From positions 43,558-107,557 of the forward strand of contig CAWEBX010000024.1 of NCBI GenBank assembly GCA_963807355.1: a stretch of 64,000 nt of DNA, read 5' to 3'. The notes under the pieces were generated by a model, which saw only the letters and a list, made by a program, of their open reading frames with translations, made no database searches and was not told where the DNA came from. The translations under genes were made by a program, and so were the position numbers. Origin of the DNA: Nitrobacter sp963807355 (GTDB taxonomy: Bacteria > Pseudomonadota > Alphaproteobacteria > Rhizobiales > Xanthobacteraceae). Below are positions 29,379 through 38,484 of this stretch, piece after piece; the first letter of the stretch is position 1; every line of letters begins with the position of its first letter.

Positions 29379-30583
29379 TCACGCAGCTTTAAGATTTGTG
29401 CTGCGCTGGTGATCCGAAGCTGCGGTGACAAGCCCAACGACGTGAGCGGCCCACTTTTCGAGTGCGTCCTTGCGTTCGGCTAGGAAATCATGACGCTGGT
29501 AGACGGCTGCTACGCCTGAGATCGTACCGGACTGGTGATTGAGAATCTTGTCCGCAACATGTGGCGCGACACCGAGCCGGGCCATTCCGGAGACACAGGT
29601 CCGGCGCAAATCATGAAGCCGCCATCCGGACACGCCAGACAAAACGTCCAGCTCGCGCATGGCCGAGCTAAAATCCTGGAATGGGCTTTCACCGGTTCGC
29701 GAGAACACGAACTTTCCTAGCTTTCTTGTTCCGCCTAGGACAGCAATCGATTGGTCGGACAAGTGAACGATGTGATGTTTGGCATTCTTCGTTCTCTCGC
29801 GGGGCAGCGTCCAGGTCCCGAGCACGGAGATCAATCTCGTCCCAGGTACAACTGTGCGACTTCTGCGCGACGCTGTCCGGTCAAAGCGAGGAACTCGACG
29901 ATGGCCCTGTAGGGCTCACCAATGGTTCTGGCGGCGACAATCACCCGGACAAGTTCATCGTCGGTCAGAACTCGGTCCCTGGAGATCTCTTTGGCGGGCA
30001 ACGGAACCCCATCGGCGGGCGACAGATCCAGTACCGCCCGTCCCACACACCAGCGCAGGAAGGTCTTGATCGTCTTTAGGACCTTGTTGGCAGCGACCGG
30101 GGTACCGCGCTGATGGATGGCGGAAACGAGTTCGACGACATCGCGCTTGGTGATCTCATGAATGCTTCTGGTACCCCAGCAGGGATTTATCTCCCGGCGG
30201 AGCATCCGCGACACTTCGCCTGCAGAGCGGTTCTGCGCGACATGCTGCGCGATAAATGCCTCCAGCAGATCATCCACTCGATCCTCAACCACCTTTCGGC
30301 GAGCCTCTCGTTTTTCAGCGGCGGGGTCTCGGCCTTCCATCTTGGCGGTGAATATCTTTTGAGCTGCGATCTTCGCTTGATGGAGGGTAACGCGCCCATA
30401 TGGCCCGATCGTATATTTCCGCAGCCGTCCACCTGTGGCCCGATACATGACGATAAATACCTTGCGGCCCTTCGGCGTGATCTTCACGCCGAAGCCGGGA
30501 AGACCAACGTCCCAGTAAACCAAATCGACCTTGAGAACCGGCAATGTGTCGATTGCGCTCTTGGTCAGCTTGATGCGAGGCAT
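29379..30583 (-). pseudogene. P4-type tyrosine integrase with two frameshifts
   Basis: The start at 30583 (MPRIKLTKSAIDTLPV) leads into a DUF4102-type N-terminal domain (GFGVKITPKGRKVFIVMYRA, GRVTLHQAKIAAQKIF), a core-binding domain and the start of the catalytic domain (FLALTGQRRAEVAQL). Near 29860 two close indels displace the expected WDEIDL segment; the frame recovers at GTWTLPRERTKNAKHHIVHL and carries LHDLRRTCVSGMARLG (HxxR), DKILNHQSG and a Tyr in AAVYQRHDF. It lies just inside the right 35-bp repeat and is the likely int of the island. Confidence 0.8.
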
Positions 30584-30670
30584 ATCGCCATCTCCCGATT
30601 TGCCACCTCGACGGCGCATAGGTAGCGCGGCCGAGGAAACTGTGGGATCATCCGTGACCCTAGGTCCGCA

Positions 30671-30705
30671 TTGACGCAAGCGATATCAACGCACTATCCA
30701 CCTCT
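30671..30705 (+). repeat. Right 35-bp direct repeat, candidate att site
   Basis: This matches 18824-18858 at 34 of 35 positions (G to A in CACTGTCC/CACTATCC). It is 88 bp upstream of the start of the adjacent integrase, the usual position of an att core. Confidence 0.75.
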
Positions 30706-30801
30706 GGATATCAACTTCCATCGATAGCAATCCCGCTCCCGAGAACACAAGGAGAGGGAAAGCTGCCGCGCTGTGAGGTACACAAGTAAGCACCCACCAC
30801 C

Positions 30802-32361
30802 TTATTTCTCGTCGATCTTCGCCCATAACCACCGCGCCACCGTTGCCGATGAACTGTCCGCGTCGCTGCCGTTGGCGCGAAGATTGGCCTCGCGTATGAG
30901 CGTGAGGCTGATTCTTCCGAGCAACGGCTGAATTGCGGCACGCAGCTTTGCGTCGTTGGCGCGCCGCGGCGATATCAGCACGATCGCGTCATAGGGCGGA
31001 ATGGCGTGTCGGGGATCGTCAAGCACGGTCAGGCCGTATTTGGCGATCAGTCCATCGCTGGTGTAGCCCGCTATCACGTCGACTTCGCCGGAATCCACCG
31101 CGGCATACATGAAGTCCGACTGCATCTGCCGCCGCTCGCGAAACGATAATCCGTAAACCTTCTTCAGAGTCGTCCATTCAGGCCGGGCAAAGAATTCGTA
31201 GTCGCCGGCGATCGACATCGTGCTCGCGCGGGCGGCGAGGTCGGAGATCGAATGAATGTTCAGCGCGTCAGCTCGTGTTTTTGGCATGAGCAGCGCGTAG
31301 GCATTCTCGAAGCCGAGTTCACCAAGCAGCGTGATATTCTGCCGCCCCAACCTCGCCTTGAGCTCGGTGAGTAGTTCCTCGCGCGGCTTGACGTCTGTTA
31401 TATGGAACTGATTGGACCACAGCGTGCCGGAATAATCGACGTAGACGTCAACGTCACCATTCACTAGCGCATCGAAAATGACGTTGGAGCCAAGACCCTC
31501 ACGGGTGGTTACGGGAAGACCCGCGGCTTGTAGCCGGTGCGAGATCAGCGCCGCGAGCACATATTGTTCGGTGAAGGTTTTGGCGCCGACGATGTAGGTG
31601 GGTTTCGCGCGGGTGAGGGAGGACGCTAGTGTGGCCGCAACGAGAATTGCGATTCCGACAAGGCCGACTGACACGCGGATGTGGCGACGTATCCGCAAGC
31701 CGGATTCGATCAGCGCCAGCAACTGATCGACGACCAGCGCGAGGCCTGCCGCGGCGATGCAGCCGAAGAGCACGAACACCCAGTTCTGGGTCTGCAGCCC
31801 GGCAAAAATGTAGTTGCCGAGACTGGTCTGGCCGATCGGCGTAGAGAGTGTCGCGGTGCCGATCACCCAAACCGCGGCGGTGCGGATGCCGGCCATGATC
31901 ACAGGAAGCGCCAGCGGAAGTTCGACCATGACGAGGGATTGCCGCGCTGTCATACCGACCCCTCGGGCCGCTTCCGTCAATGCGGGATCAATCCCCTGCA
32001 AGCCTGTGATGGTGTTGCGCAGAACCGGAAGCATCGAATAGAGCGCCAACGCCAGGACCGCAGGCAAGAATCCGAATGCTGAGAATCCGAGGCTGAACCA
32101 TCGCGACGTCATTGTCGCCAGAGTCAGGAGGAGCGGATAGAACAAGGCCAGCAGCGCCAGCCCCGGCATGGTCTGCACGATGCTTGCAAAACCGAGAATC
32201 ATACTCCGCAGCACAGGCCGGTTGCGAGCGGCCAGCGCGAGCGGAAAACTGATCACGAGCCCCAGCGCCAGCGCCGTCACGCTGACGCGGACGTGGTTGC
32301 CAAGATAGTCGGGCAGGTGACCGAGCGCTTCATTCCAGCGCGGATCAAAGAGCAAGCTCAT
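30802..32361 (-). CDS. Quaternary-amine ABC transporter, permease fused to binding protein
   Basis: The 519-residue protein joins two domains. The N-terminal about 215 residues form a six-helix OpuBB-type permease with the EAA-like loop (AARGVGMTARQSLVMVELPL). After a linking helix (VSVGLVGIAILVAATLASSL), residues about 240-515 form an OpuAC/ProX-type substrate-binding domain (IVGAKTFTEQYVLAALISHR, DVYVDYSGTLW, DVIAGYTSDGLIAKYG). Such fused subunits import glycine betaine, choline or carnitine for osmoprotection. The start overlaps the stop of the ATPase gene (ATGA), so the two are translationally coupled. Both genes are intact and belong to the core side of the island junction. Confidence 0.92.
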   Translation of the reverse strand: MSLLFDPRWNEALGHLPDYLGNHVRVSVTALALGLVISFPLALAARNRPVLRSMILGFASIVQTMPGLALLALFYPLLLTLATMTSRWFSLGFSAFGFLPAVLALALYSMLPVLRNTITGLQGIDPALTEAARGVGMTARQSLVMVELPLALPVIMAGIRTAAVWVIGTATLSTPIGQTSLGNYIFAGLQTQNWVFVLFGCIAAAGLALVVDQLLALIESGLRIRRHIRVSVGLVGIAILVAATLASSLTRAKPTYIVGAKTFTEQYVLAALISHRLQAAGLPVTTREGLGSNVIFDALVNGDVDVYVDYSGTLWSNQFHITDVKPREELLTELKARLGRQNITLLGELGFENAYALLMPKTRADALNIHSISDLAARASTMSIAGDYEFFARPEWTTLKKVYGLSFRERRQMQSDFMYAAVDSGEVDVIAGYTSDGLIAKYGLTVLDDPRHAIPPYDAIVLISPRRANDAKLRAAIQPLLGRISLTLIREANLRANGSDADSSSATVARWLWAKIDEK

Positions 32362-33164
32362 AACGTGGTGCTCGGCGAGAGCGCTGCCTGAAGCCGCTCG
32401 ACCTGGCGGCGTGGCGTGCCGAGCAGCTCGCCGACATAGGGGTTGTCGATACGAGACAATTCTTTCGCCGTGCCCAGCGCAACCAGGCGACCTTCGTGCA
32501 TGATAGCAACGCGATCTGCGAGCAGCAGCGCTTCGGTCATGTCATGGGTGATCATGATGGTTGTGAGACCGAGTTTGGCGTGCAGCGCACGATAGTCGTT
32601 GCCGAGCGCGTCACGCGTTACCGGGTCGAGGGCACCGAACGGCTCATCCATCAGGACGATGCGCGGCTTTGCGGCGAGTGCTCGCGCTACGCCGACCCGC
32701 TGGCGCTGGCCACCGGAAAGTTCATGCGGAAAGCGATCGCGGTGTTGGGCGCGGTCGAGTTGCACCAGATCGATCAACTCATCGACCCGAGCGGCAATTT
32801 CGGATTTTGGCGTCCCGAGCAGGCGGGGCGTGATGCCGATGTTGGCGGCGATAGTCATATGCGGAAACAGGCCGCCGCTCTGGAATACATAGCCGATGCG
32901 GCGGCGCAGCCCGATCGCGTCGATTCCGGCGATATCCTCGCCCGCAACGGTGATAGTTCCGGCGTCGGGATCGATCAGGCGATTGGCGAGCCGCAGCAGT
33001 GTGGTCTTGCCAGAGCCGGAACCGCCGACAATGGCGAGGAATTCGCCCGCTGCGATGGCGAACGAGACATCGTCCACAGCTCTTGCATATCCGTCTCTTG
33101 CACAGCCGCCTTTGAAGCTTTTGGCGACATGCGAAAACGCGACCAGCGGTGAGGTTTCGCTCAT
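32358..33164 (-). CDS. ABC transporter ATPase for quaternary amines (OpuBA/ProV type)
   Basis: This 268-residue ATPase has Walker A GGSGSGKTTLLRL, Q-loop FQSGGLFPHMT, signature LSGGQRQRVGVARAL, Walker B RIVLMDEPFGALD and the H-loop in MITHDMTEAL. ATP hydrolysis powers the fused permease/binding protein encoded next. I chose the ATG at 33164 (MSETSPLVAFSHV); the longer frame to 33299 adds low-complexity residues. No CBS domains follow, unlike ProV/OpuAA, so regulation differs from those osmosensing ATPases. Confidence 0.93.
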   Translation of the reverse strand: MSETSPLVAFSHVAKSFKGGCARDGYARAVDDVSFAIAAGEFLAIVGGSGSGKTTLLRLANRLIDPDAGTITVAGEDIAGIDAIGLRRRIGYVFQSGGLFPHMTIAANIGITPRLLGTPKSEIAARVDELIDLVQLDRAQHRDRFPHELSGGQRQRVGVARALAAKPRIVLMDEPFGALDPVTRDALGNDYRALHAKLGLTTIMITHDMTEALLLADRVAIMHEGRLVALGTAKELSRIDNPYVGELLGTPRRQVERLQAALSPSTTL

Positions 33165-33402
33165 GCCTGCGGGGGTTATCACACGGTCGCCATCGCACCA
33201 AGCCCATCCCCTTGGTGGCAACAGTAATTCTAGGCGAAGCCCGAACCCACAGTCAGTTCGAGTTTTGATCCGGTCGGTGACGCTGGAAAGCATCGACAAT
33301 TTTATCTTGTTGTCCCCGCCGTTATTTTGTTTTGGATCCGATTTCTCGCTACGCTCGAAACCACCATCTCCCGCAGGAAATGGGGAAGCAAAGGCGCAAC
33401 TT

Positions 33403-34419
33403 ATGAGAAAGACATCATCGTTGTTGCCAGAACAATTAAAACGCTACGTGGAGCCCTTTCGTGTCGATGGTACCAGGGCGTTTCGTCTCGCCTCGTACAA
33501 AACTGCGGAGCGCGGCGGCATCGACAAGGACAGCGGGCAGGAGATCATCAAGGCCAACCGTGACCGCCTTAGCGATTTGCAGGAAAAACTCTATGCGCAG
33601 GATCGCTGGTCACTACTCTTGATCTTCCAGGGCATGGACGCCGCCGGCAAGGACAGCGCCATCGAGAGCGTGTTCGACGGCGTCAATCCCCAAGGCTGCG
33701 ACGTGCATTCCTTCAAGCAACCTTCAACGGAAGAACTCGATCATGATTTCATGTGGCGCGCGGCGCGGCGGCTTCCCGAACGCGGGCGCATCGGTATCTT
33801 CAACCGCTCCTATTATGAGGAAGTACTGGTGGTGCGCGTGCATCCGGAAATTTTGGCAAAGCAGAAAGTTCCACCGAAGCTGGTGACGAAAAACATCTGG
33901 CGCGAACGCTTCGAGGATATTTCGGCTTTCGAGAAATATCTCGCCCGTAACTGTACGCTCGTGCTGAAATTCTTCCTCAACGTCTCGAAGGAGGAGCAGC
34001 GCCGGCGCTTTCTCGATCGCCTGGAGGAGTCGGCGAAGAACTGGAAGTTCTCGATGGGCGATGTTGCCGAGCGAAAGCTCTGGGACAGGTATCAGGCGGC
34101 CTACCAGGACATGATCCGCCATACATCCTCGCTCGATGCGCCGTGGTATATCGTGCCGGCCGACTACAAGTGGTTCGCGCGTGTCGTGGTCGGATCTGCC
34201 ATTGTCGGCGCGCTGGATAGGTTGGACCTGCGGTTCCCCAAGGTCGACAAGAGCGAATTGGGTGAATTCAAGAAGGTTCGCAAGGCATTGCAGAATGAGA
34301 ACAACAGCGCGTTGCGCGTAAAGAAGGCAGCGGTGAAGCATGCTGCGGGGGAGAAGTCCGAAGTTGCTTCCGATTCGTCGGCACCTCGAGGAACAGGGAG
34401 GCCGGCACGAACGAACTGA
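33403..34419 (+). CDS. ppk2: Polyphosphate:nucleotide phosphotransferase, PPK2 family
   Basis: The 338-residue product belongs to PPK2 kinases, which transfer phosphate from polyphosphate to nucleotides. The Walker A is in FQGMDAAGKDSAIESVFDGV, Walker B-like RSYYEEVLVVRVHPE follows, and the lid region has KFFLNVSKEEQRRRFLDRL. A Lys/Ala-rich tail of about 50 residues (from KKVRKALQ) lies after the kinase core. ATG 33403 (MRKTSSLLPEQLKRYV) is preferred; the upstream part of the frame is antisense to the ABC ATPase. It is divergent from the ABC transporter operon, with about 240 bp between starts for promoters. Confidence 0.92.
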   Translation: MRKTSSLLPEQLKRYVEPFRVDGTRAFRLASYKTAERGGIDKDSGQEIIKANRDRLSDLQEKLYAQDRWSLLLIFQGMDAAGKDSAIESVFDGVNPQGCDVHSFKQPSTEELDHDFMWRAARRLPERGRIGIFNRSYYEEVLVVRVHPEILAKQKVPPKLVTKNIWRERFEDISAFEKYLARNCTLVLKFFLNVSKEEQRRRFLDRLEESAKNWKFSMGDVAERKLWDRYQAAYQDMIRHTSSLDAPWYIVPADYKWFARVVVGSAIVGALDRLDLRFPKVDKSELGEFKKVRKALQNENNSALRVKKAAVKHAAGEKSEVASDSSAPRGTGRPARTN

Positions 34420-34595
34420 GCAGAGTGGTTGGTCACGATCTGTGCTGCTGGGTGCCGCAACAAGTTCGGCAGTCTCCCTGACCAAATTTTGGGCATTGCG
34501 ATGTCAGGTCATTCTCGTCTAAAATCCGTGCAGGAAGGGTCGGCAACGAACCGTCAACGGTTCTTGTTGAAAATGGCCCTCTAGAGGGTTCGGTA

Positions 34596-34724
34596 ATGCT
34601 GGCTTGCAGCGAAATGGCGGGAGTTCACGGGCTGGTGGCGTCGGCCGCTGGTTCCGAAGCGATTCCGGCTGCGTCCATGCCCAGTCTGCTGACCGGCGGG
34701 CTTCTGCTTCTTATCGGCCCCTGA
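34596..34724 (+). CDS. leuA leader peptide, 42 residues, Leu-rich end
   Basis: This ORF ends 99 bp upstream of leuA. Its last 12 residues read LLTGGLLLLIGP, with six Leu codons, just before the stop. An internal ATG at codon 28 would give a 15-residue version (MPSLLTGGLLLLIGP). Downstream, GGCTGG (about 34731-34736) can pair with CCAGCC (about 34778), and GCGCC/GGCGC flank CCACAC just before the leuA ribosome site, so alternative structures exist, though no U-tailed terminator is seen. Leu-codon control of leuA by a leader peptide is well known in Proteobacteria; that this ORF does so is inference. Confidence 0.7.
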   Translation: MLACSEMAGVHGLVASAAGSEAIPAASMPSLLTGGLLLLIGP

Positions 34725-34823
34725 GCGCCGGCTGGGCAGTTGTTGCCTGGGCACTCACGGGGAACGCAGAAACGCCAGCCCTTCGAGCGCCCCACACGGC
34801 GCACTGACCAGAGGATCATTCCC

Positions 34824-36383
34824 ATGACTACCGCGAACAAGTCCGACAAGGACCGCGTCGTTATTTTTGACACCACCCTGCGCGACGGCGAGCAATGCCC
34901 CGGCGCCACCATGACTTTCGAGGAGAAGATCGAAGTCGCCGAGATGCTCGACGACATGGGAGTCGATATCATCGAAGCCGGCTTCCCGATCGCTTCGGTC
35001 GGCGATTTCGAAGCGGTCGCGGAGATCGCGAAGAACGCCAAAAGCGCGGTGATCGCAGGTCTGGCCCGCGCCATTTCCGGCGATATCGCTCGTGCCGGTG
35101 AAGCGGTGCGTCATGCCCGGCGGGGCCGTATCCACACCTTCGTTTCCACGTCGCCGATCCATCTGGCGCATCAGATGCGCAAAAGCGAGGCGGAGGTGCT
35201 GGAGATCATCACCGCCACGGTGACGCAGGCCCGCAACCTGGTCGAGGATGTCGAGTGGTCGGCGATGGACGCGACCCGCACCCCAATTGATTACCTGTGC
35301 AAATGCGTAGAGACGGCGATTGCAGCCGGCGCCACCACCATCAACCTGCCAGACACCGTTGGCTATGCGGTGCCTGACGAGTACCGGCGGATGTTCAAGA
35401 CCATTCGCGAGCGGGTGCCGAACGCGGATAAAGCGATCTTCTCGGTGCACTGCCATGACGATCTGGGTCTCGCCGTCGCCAACTCGCTGGCCGGCGTCGA
35501 GGGTGGCGCGCGCCAGGTTGAATCCACCATCAACGGCATTGGCGAGCGGGCAGGGAACGCCGCGCTGGAAGAAGTCGTGATGGCGATCAAGACCCGCGGC
35601 GATGTCATGCCGTATTGGTGCAACGTCGAGAGCACCATGCTGACTCGTGCCTCTAAGCTGGTTTCGGCGGCCACCTCCTTTCCGGTGCAGTATAATAAAG
35701 CGATCGTCGGCCGGAACGCGTTCGCGCACGAGAGCGGCATTCATCAGGACGGCATGTTGAAGAACGCGCAGACTTACGAAATTATGACGCCGGAGAGCGT
35801 CGGCGTGAAACAGACCTCGCTGGTGATGGGCAAGCATTCTGGCCGCCATGCCTTCCAGCACAAGCTGGAAGAACTCGGCTATAAGCTGGCCGAGAACCAG
35901 TTGCAGGATGCGTTCGTGCGCTTCAAGGCGCTGGCCGACCGCAAGAAGGACATCTACGATGAGGACATCATTGCGCTGGTCGACGAGGAAATGGCTGCGT
36001 CGCACGATCGTATCAAGCTGTCATCGTTGACAGTGATCGCAGGCACCCATGGCCCGCAGCGAGCGACCATGAAACTCACCGTCAATGGCCAGACCCGGAT
36101 CGAGGAGGCCGAAGGCAACGGTCCGGTCGACGCCGTATTCAACTGCATCAAGAGACTGGTGCCGCACGAGGCCAAGCTCGAACTCTATCAGGTTCATGCG
36201 GTGACCCAGGGCACTGACGCGCAGGCGGAAGTGTCGGTGCGTCTCAGCCAGGATGGCCGAGCGATGACATCGAAGGCCGCCGATCCTGACACGCTGGTTG
36301 CATCCGCCAAGGCCTATCTCGGCGCGCTAAACAAGATCGTGATGAAACATCAGCGCGACCTTCCTTCGGCCGCTGCCAGCTGA
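34824..36383 (+). CDS. leuA: 2-isopropylmalate synthase
   Basis: This 519-residue enzyme condenses acetyl-CoA with 2-oxoisovalerate, the first committed step of leucine synthesis. The N-terminal TIM barrel has FDTTLRDGEQCPGATM and the HCHDDLGLAVANSLAGV metal-binding His pair, plus GERAGNAALEE; the C-terminal LeuA allosteric domain (about from residue 390) provides leucine feedback. ATG 34824 (MTTANKSDKDRVVIFD) is about 9 nt after GAGGA. The leader peptide upstream suggests transcription or translation control by leucyl-tRNA. It complements the ilv cluster at 5.5-9.9 kb. Confidence 0.96.
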   Translation: MTTANKSDKDRVVIFDTTLRDGEQCPGATMTFEEKIEVAEMLDDMGVDIIEAGFPIASVGDFEAVAEIAKNAKSAVIAGLARAISGDIARAGEAVRHARRGRIHTFVSTSPIHLAHQMRKSEAEVLEIITATVTQARNLVEDVEWSAMDATRTPIDYLCKCVETAIAAGATTINLPDTVGYAVPDEYRRMFKTIRERVPNADKAIFSVHCHDDLGLAVANSLAGVEGGARQVESTINGIGERAGNAALEEVVMAIKTRGDVMPYWCNVESTMLTRASKLVSAATSFPVQYNKAIVGRNAFAHESGIHQDGMLKNAQTYEIMTPESVGVKQTSLVMGKHSGRHAFQHKLEELGYKLAENQLQDAFVRFKALADRKKDIYDEDIIALVDEEMAASHDRIKLSSLTVIAGTHGPQRATMKLTVNGQTRIEEAEGNGPVDAVFNCIKRLVPHEAKLELYQVHAVTQGTDAQAEVSVRLSQDGRAMTSKAADPDTLVASAKAYLGALNKIVMKHQRDLPSAAAS

Positions 36384-36473
36384 CTGCGCGTTCCGCAAGC
36401 GAAACGGACGGTGCGTCAACCGCCGTTTGTGCGAGCGACAGATCCTGACGCGACATAGAATTGCGAGGCGACA

Positions 36474-36512
36474 TTACATCTTCGTAAGATAGGGTTCCTT
36501 GCGAAGATGTAA
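36474..36512. promoter_or_regulatory. Perfect 11-bp inverted repeat upstream of the Spy-like gene
   Basis: TTACATCTTCG (36474-36484) and CGAAGATGTAA (36502-36512) are perfect inverted copies separated by 17 bp, centred about 77 bp before the spy-like ATG. The spacing (28 bp centre to centre) and dyad symmetry fit an operator for a dimeric regulator acting on two helix faces. The regulator is unknown. Confidence 0.6.
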
Positions 36513-36569
36513 TTTGCTTGGTGTGCTGCGCGCCCCCATCTTGATTGGACCTTGCAAAGGAGAGTTCCA

Positions 36570-37169
36570 ATGAAGAAGGCCATCCTCGCCGGTGTCGCAG
36601 CGCTCGTCATCGCCGGTTCAACAGCGGTGTACGCTCACCCGCATCACCTGTGGTCTCGTGATCGCGTACAACTCAGTCAGCAGGACCGAACGGCCATCGC
36701 CGATGCGCGGATTGCGGCGGTCCACGCCGGTCTTACTCTGACGCCGGATCAGGAAAAGCTGTGGTCGCCGGTGGAAAAGGCAATCCGTGATTTTGCCAAG
36801 CTTCGGATCGATCGTGCCGACGCCAAGATGCAGGCCAAGAAGGAAAGCAAGAACGAAGCCAAGAATGATGACGTGGAAAAGCAGGCGCCTGTCGATCAGG
36901 TGGCGCGGCTTCGCGCGCACGCCGATCGCATGGCCGAGACAGCTGCAGCTTTGAAAAAAATCGCTGATGCTGCCGATCCGCTTTACAAGACCCTCGACGA
37001 TGGCCAAAAGCGGCGCCTGATGGTTCTCACCCGAATGAATCACGGCTTCGGAATGGGAAGCGGGTGGCACCATCATCACTTTGACCGAGGCGGTGATTGG
37101 TCCGATCATAGCAAGGACCGCGACGGGGACTCCGGTCACCATGACCAGCAGAAGCCCGGACGCCTCTGA
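36570..37169 (+). CDS. Spy/CpxP-like periplasmic LTxxQ-motif protein
   Basis: This 199-residue exported protein has a signal peptide (MKKAILAGVAALVIAGSTAV, cleaved near YAH). The mature part is helical and has an LTPDQEKLW motif near residue 58, the LTxxQ signature of Spy/CpxP chaperones, then a charged coil and a His/Asp/Gly-rich tail (GWHHHHFDRGGDW) that could bind metal. Spy-like proteins bind unfolded proteins in the periplasm and are induced by envelope or metal stress. AAGGAGAG precedes the ATG, and an 11-bp dyad lies upstream. It has its own terminator, so it is a single-gene unit. Confidence 0.85.
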   Translation: MKKAILAGVAALVIAGSTAVYAHPHHLWSRDRVQLSQQDRTAIADARIAAVHAGLTLTPDQEKLWSPVEKAIRDFAKLRIDRADAKMQAKKESKNEAKNDDVEKQAPVDQVARLRAHADRMAETAAALKKIADAADPLYKTLDDGQKRRLMVLTRMNHGFGMGSGWHHHHFDRGGDWSDHSKDRDGDSGHHDQQKPGRL

Positions 37170-37201
37170 CCCGCCGATATAAGTTAGCCCAGCCATGAGG
37201 A

Positions 37202-37226
37202 AGCCGCCGGAAATCGGCGGCTTTTT
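37202..37226 (+). terminator. Rho-independent terminator after the Spy-like gene
   Basis: GCCGCCG (37203-37209) and CGGCGGC (37215-37221) form a 7-bp stem with loop GAAAT, followed by TTTTT. Confidence 0.9.
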
Positions 37227-37335
37227 CGTCTCTCCGAAGGCTGCGGCGGCAGGGGAAAGCGGGGCTGCGTTGCTGGACATCGTGGGTTCGCTTTGCTAAA
37301 CGACCCCCTCCCGCAAGGGAATTTCGGACAGTTCC

Positions 37336-37411
<76 letters not shown>

Positions 37412-37865
37412 AAAAATACCGGCAAAATCAAGAAGATACGACGAAGATCGAAGCGTCGTCCCCGGCTCGTGAAAACCTATAAAAGCCGATTTGGGTGCAT
37501 TTCTGGGTGCAGTTACGAATCGTATGGGATTCATTGCCGGTGTGTCGCATAGAGATTATCTCGCTCCCTCTCGGCGATTTGCCAATCACGGTGCTTTCGC
37601 TTCCGAAACGATCTCGGGCGTAGCCTTGTCGGCGATGCCCTGCAGGTCTCCCACCATTCCGACCGCCAGAATCTGCGCCTCTCGCTTCGACCACTGCTTG
37701 TCCATGACCTCCAGACCTCCGCTCCCGAGCGAGGTCTTGCGCATGTCCTAAAATTTCTCGATCACGGCTTCTACGCGCTGGCAGATTTCAAGCCGGCCAG
37801 ATACTGGTAGACCTGCTCCATTCCTTTTTTCCTGGCCTTGCTGGACAAACCAAACGTCCAGTCCA
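37412..37865. other. Debris downstream of tRNA-Lys
   Basis: No intact gene. The minus strand carries a fragment with protein-like sequence at about 37575-37705 (DKQWSKREAQILAVGMVGDL, then ATPEIVSEAKA), interrupted near 37590, and a further piece next to the tRNA. These look like ends of lost element genes. I see no promoter or repeat of note. Confidence 0.35.
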
Positions 37866-37913
37866 CGCCCTCTCAAGGCTGAAACAGGGGTTCGATTCCC
37901 CTAGGGAGCGCCA
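37866..37913 (+). repeat. tRNA 3'-half fragment, candidate old att site
   Basis: The T-arm-like CAGGGGTTCGATTCCCCTAG is followed by an acceptor-like GGAGCG and CCA. No 5' half is present. Integrase att sites commonly consist of such 3' tRNA fragments. I cannot assign the isoacceptor. Confidence 0.5.
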
Positions 37914-38047
37914 ATAAATCAATGACTTATGCAATTAAGCTAAGGCGAACGTCTTTTTAGGTAAGCGTTGGGTAAGCAAGCGGTGACGGTTCACCCGTTT
38001 GGATGCGCGGCCCGTGCGCGCCGCATGATCCTCCTGCCCTCATAATC

Positions 38048-38272
38048 GTGCCGGTCGTCTCCCAGGCCCAGCAGCGCTTCGATGTGCTCGGCTATGGCAA
38101 TATCAGCCTGCGGCACGCCGACGGAACGAAGGGCTGGCCGGATGGCGGCGAGTTCGACGCCATCGTGGTTTCGGCCGGCGGTTCGCAGATTCCCCCTGCC
38201 CTGAAATTCCAATTGAAAATCGGCGGCTGGCTTGTGATCCCCGTAGACCATGTGCGGGAGCATCCCGGATAG
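38048..38272 (+). pseudogene. pcm: Protein-L-isoaspartate methyltransferase C-terminal fragment
   Basis: About 75 residues match the later half of PIMT: GNISLRHADGTKGWPDGGEF, DAIVVSAGGSQIPPALKFQL and KIGGWLVIPV, covering SAM-fold strands 4 and 5. The N-terminal SAM-binding half is missing. It is a relic of a larger lost operon. Confidence 0.7.
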
Positions 38273-38484
38273 TCTTTTGGATCGGAATAATCTCGGCAAC
38301 GGTGACGTGCTTGGAGCCCGTCTGGCTAACTGGCGATGGGCGGCACACCCGCGCCAGCAAGGCGTGCCGCCCTGACGTACTGCCGGGTGGTAGTCTTGGC
38401 AGGCAAGCCGCCCCGGCTCCCACGATCCGTATCATCGCAAATCGGCCATGAGTAGCACGACAAGAACACTCCCGTTCTGGGCAG

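Noticed and set aside
32896..33402. N-terminal extension of PPK2
   Set aside because: It is antisense to the ABC ATPase and composed of low-complexity residues.
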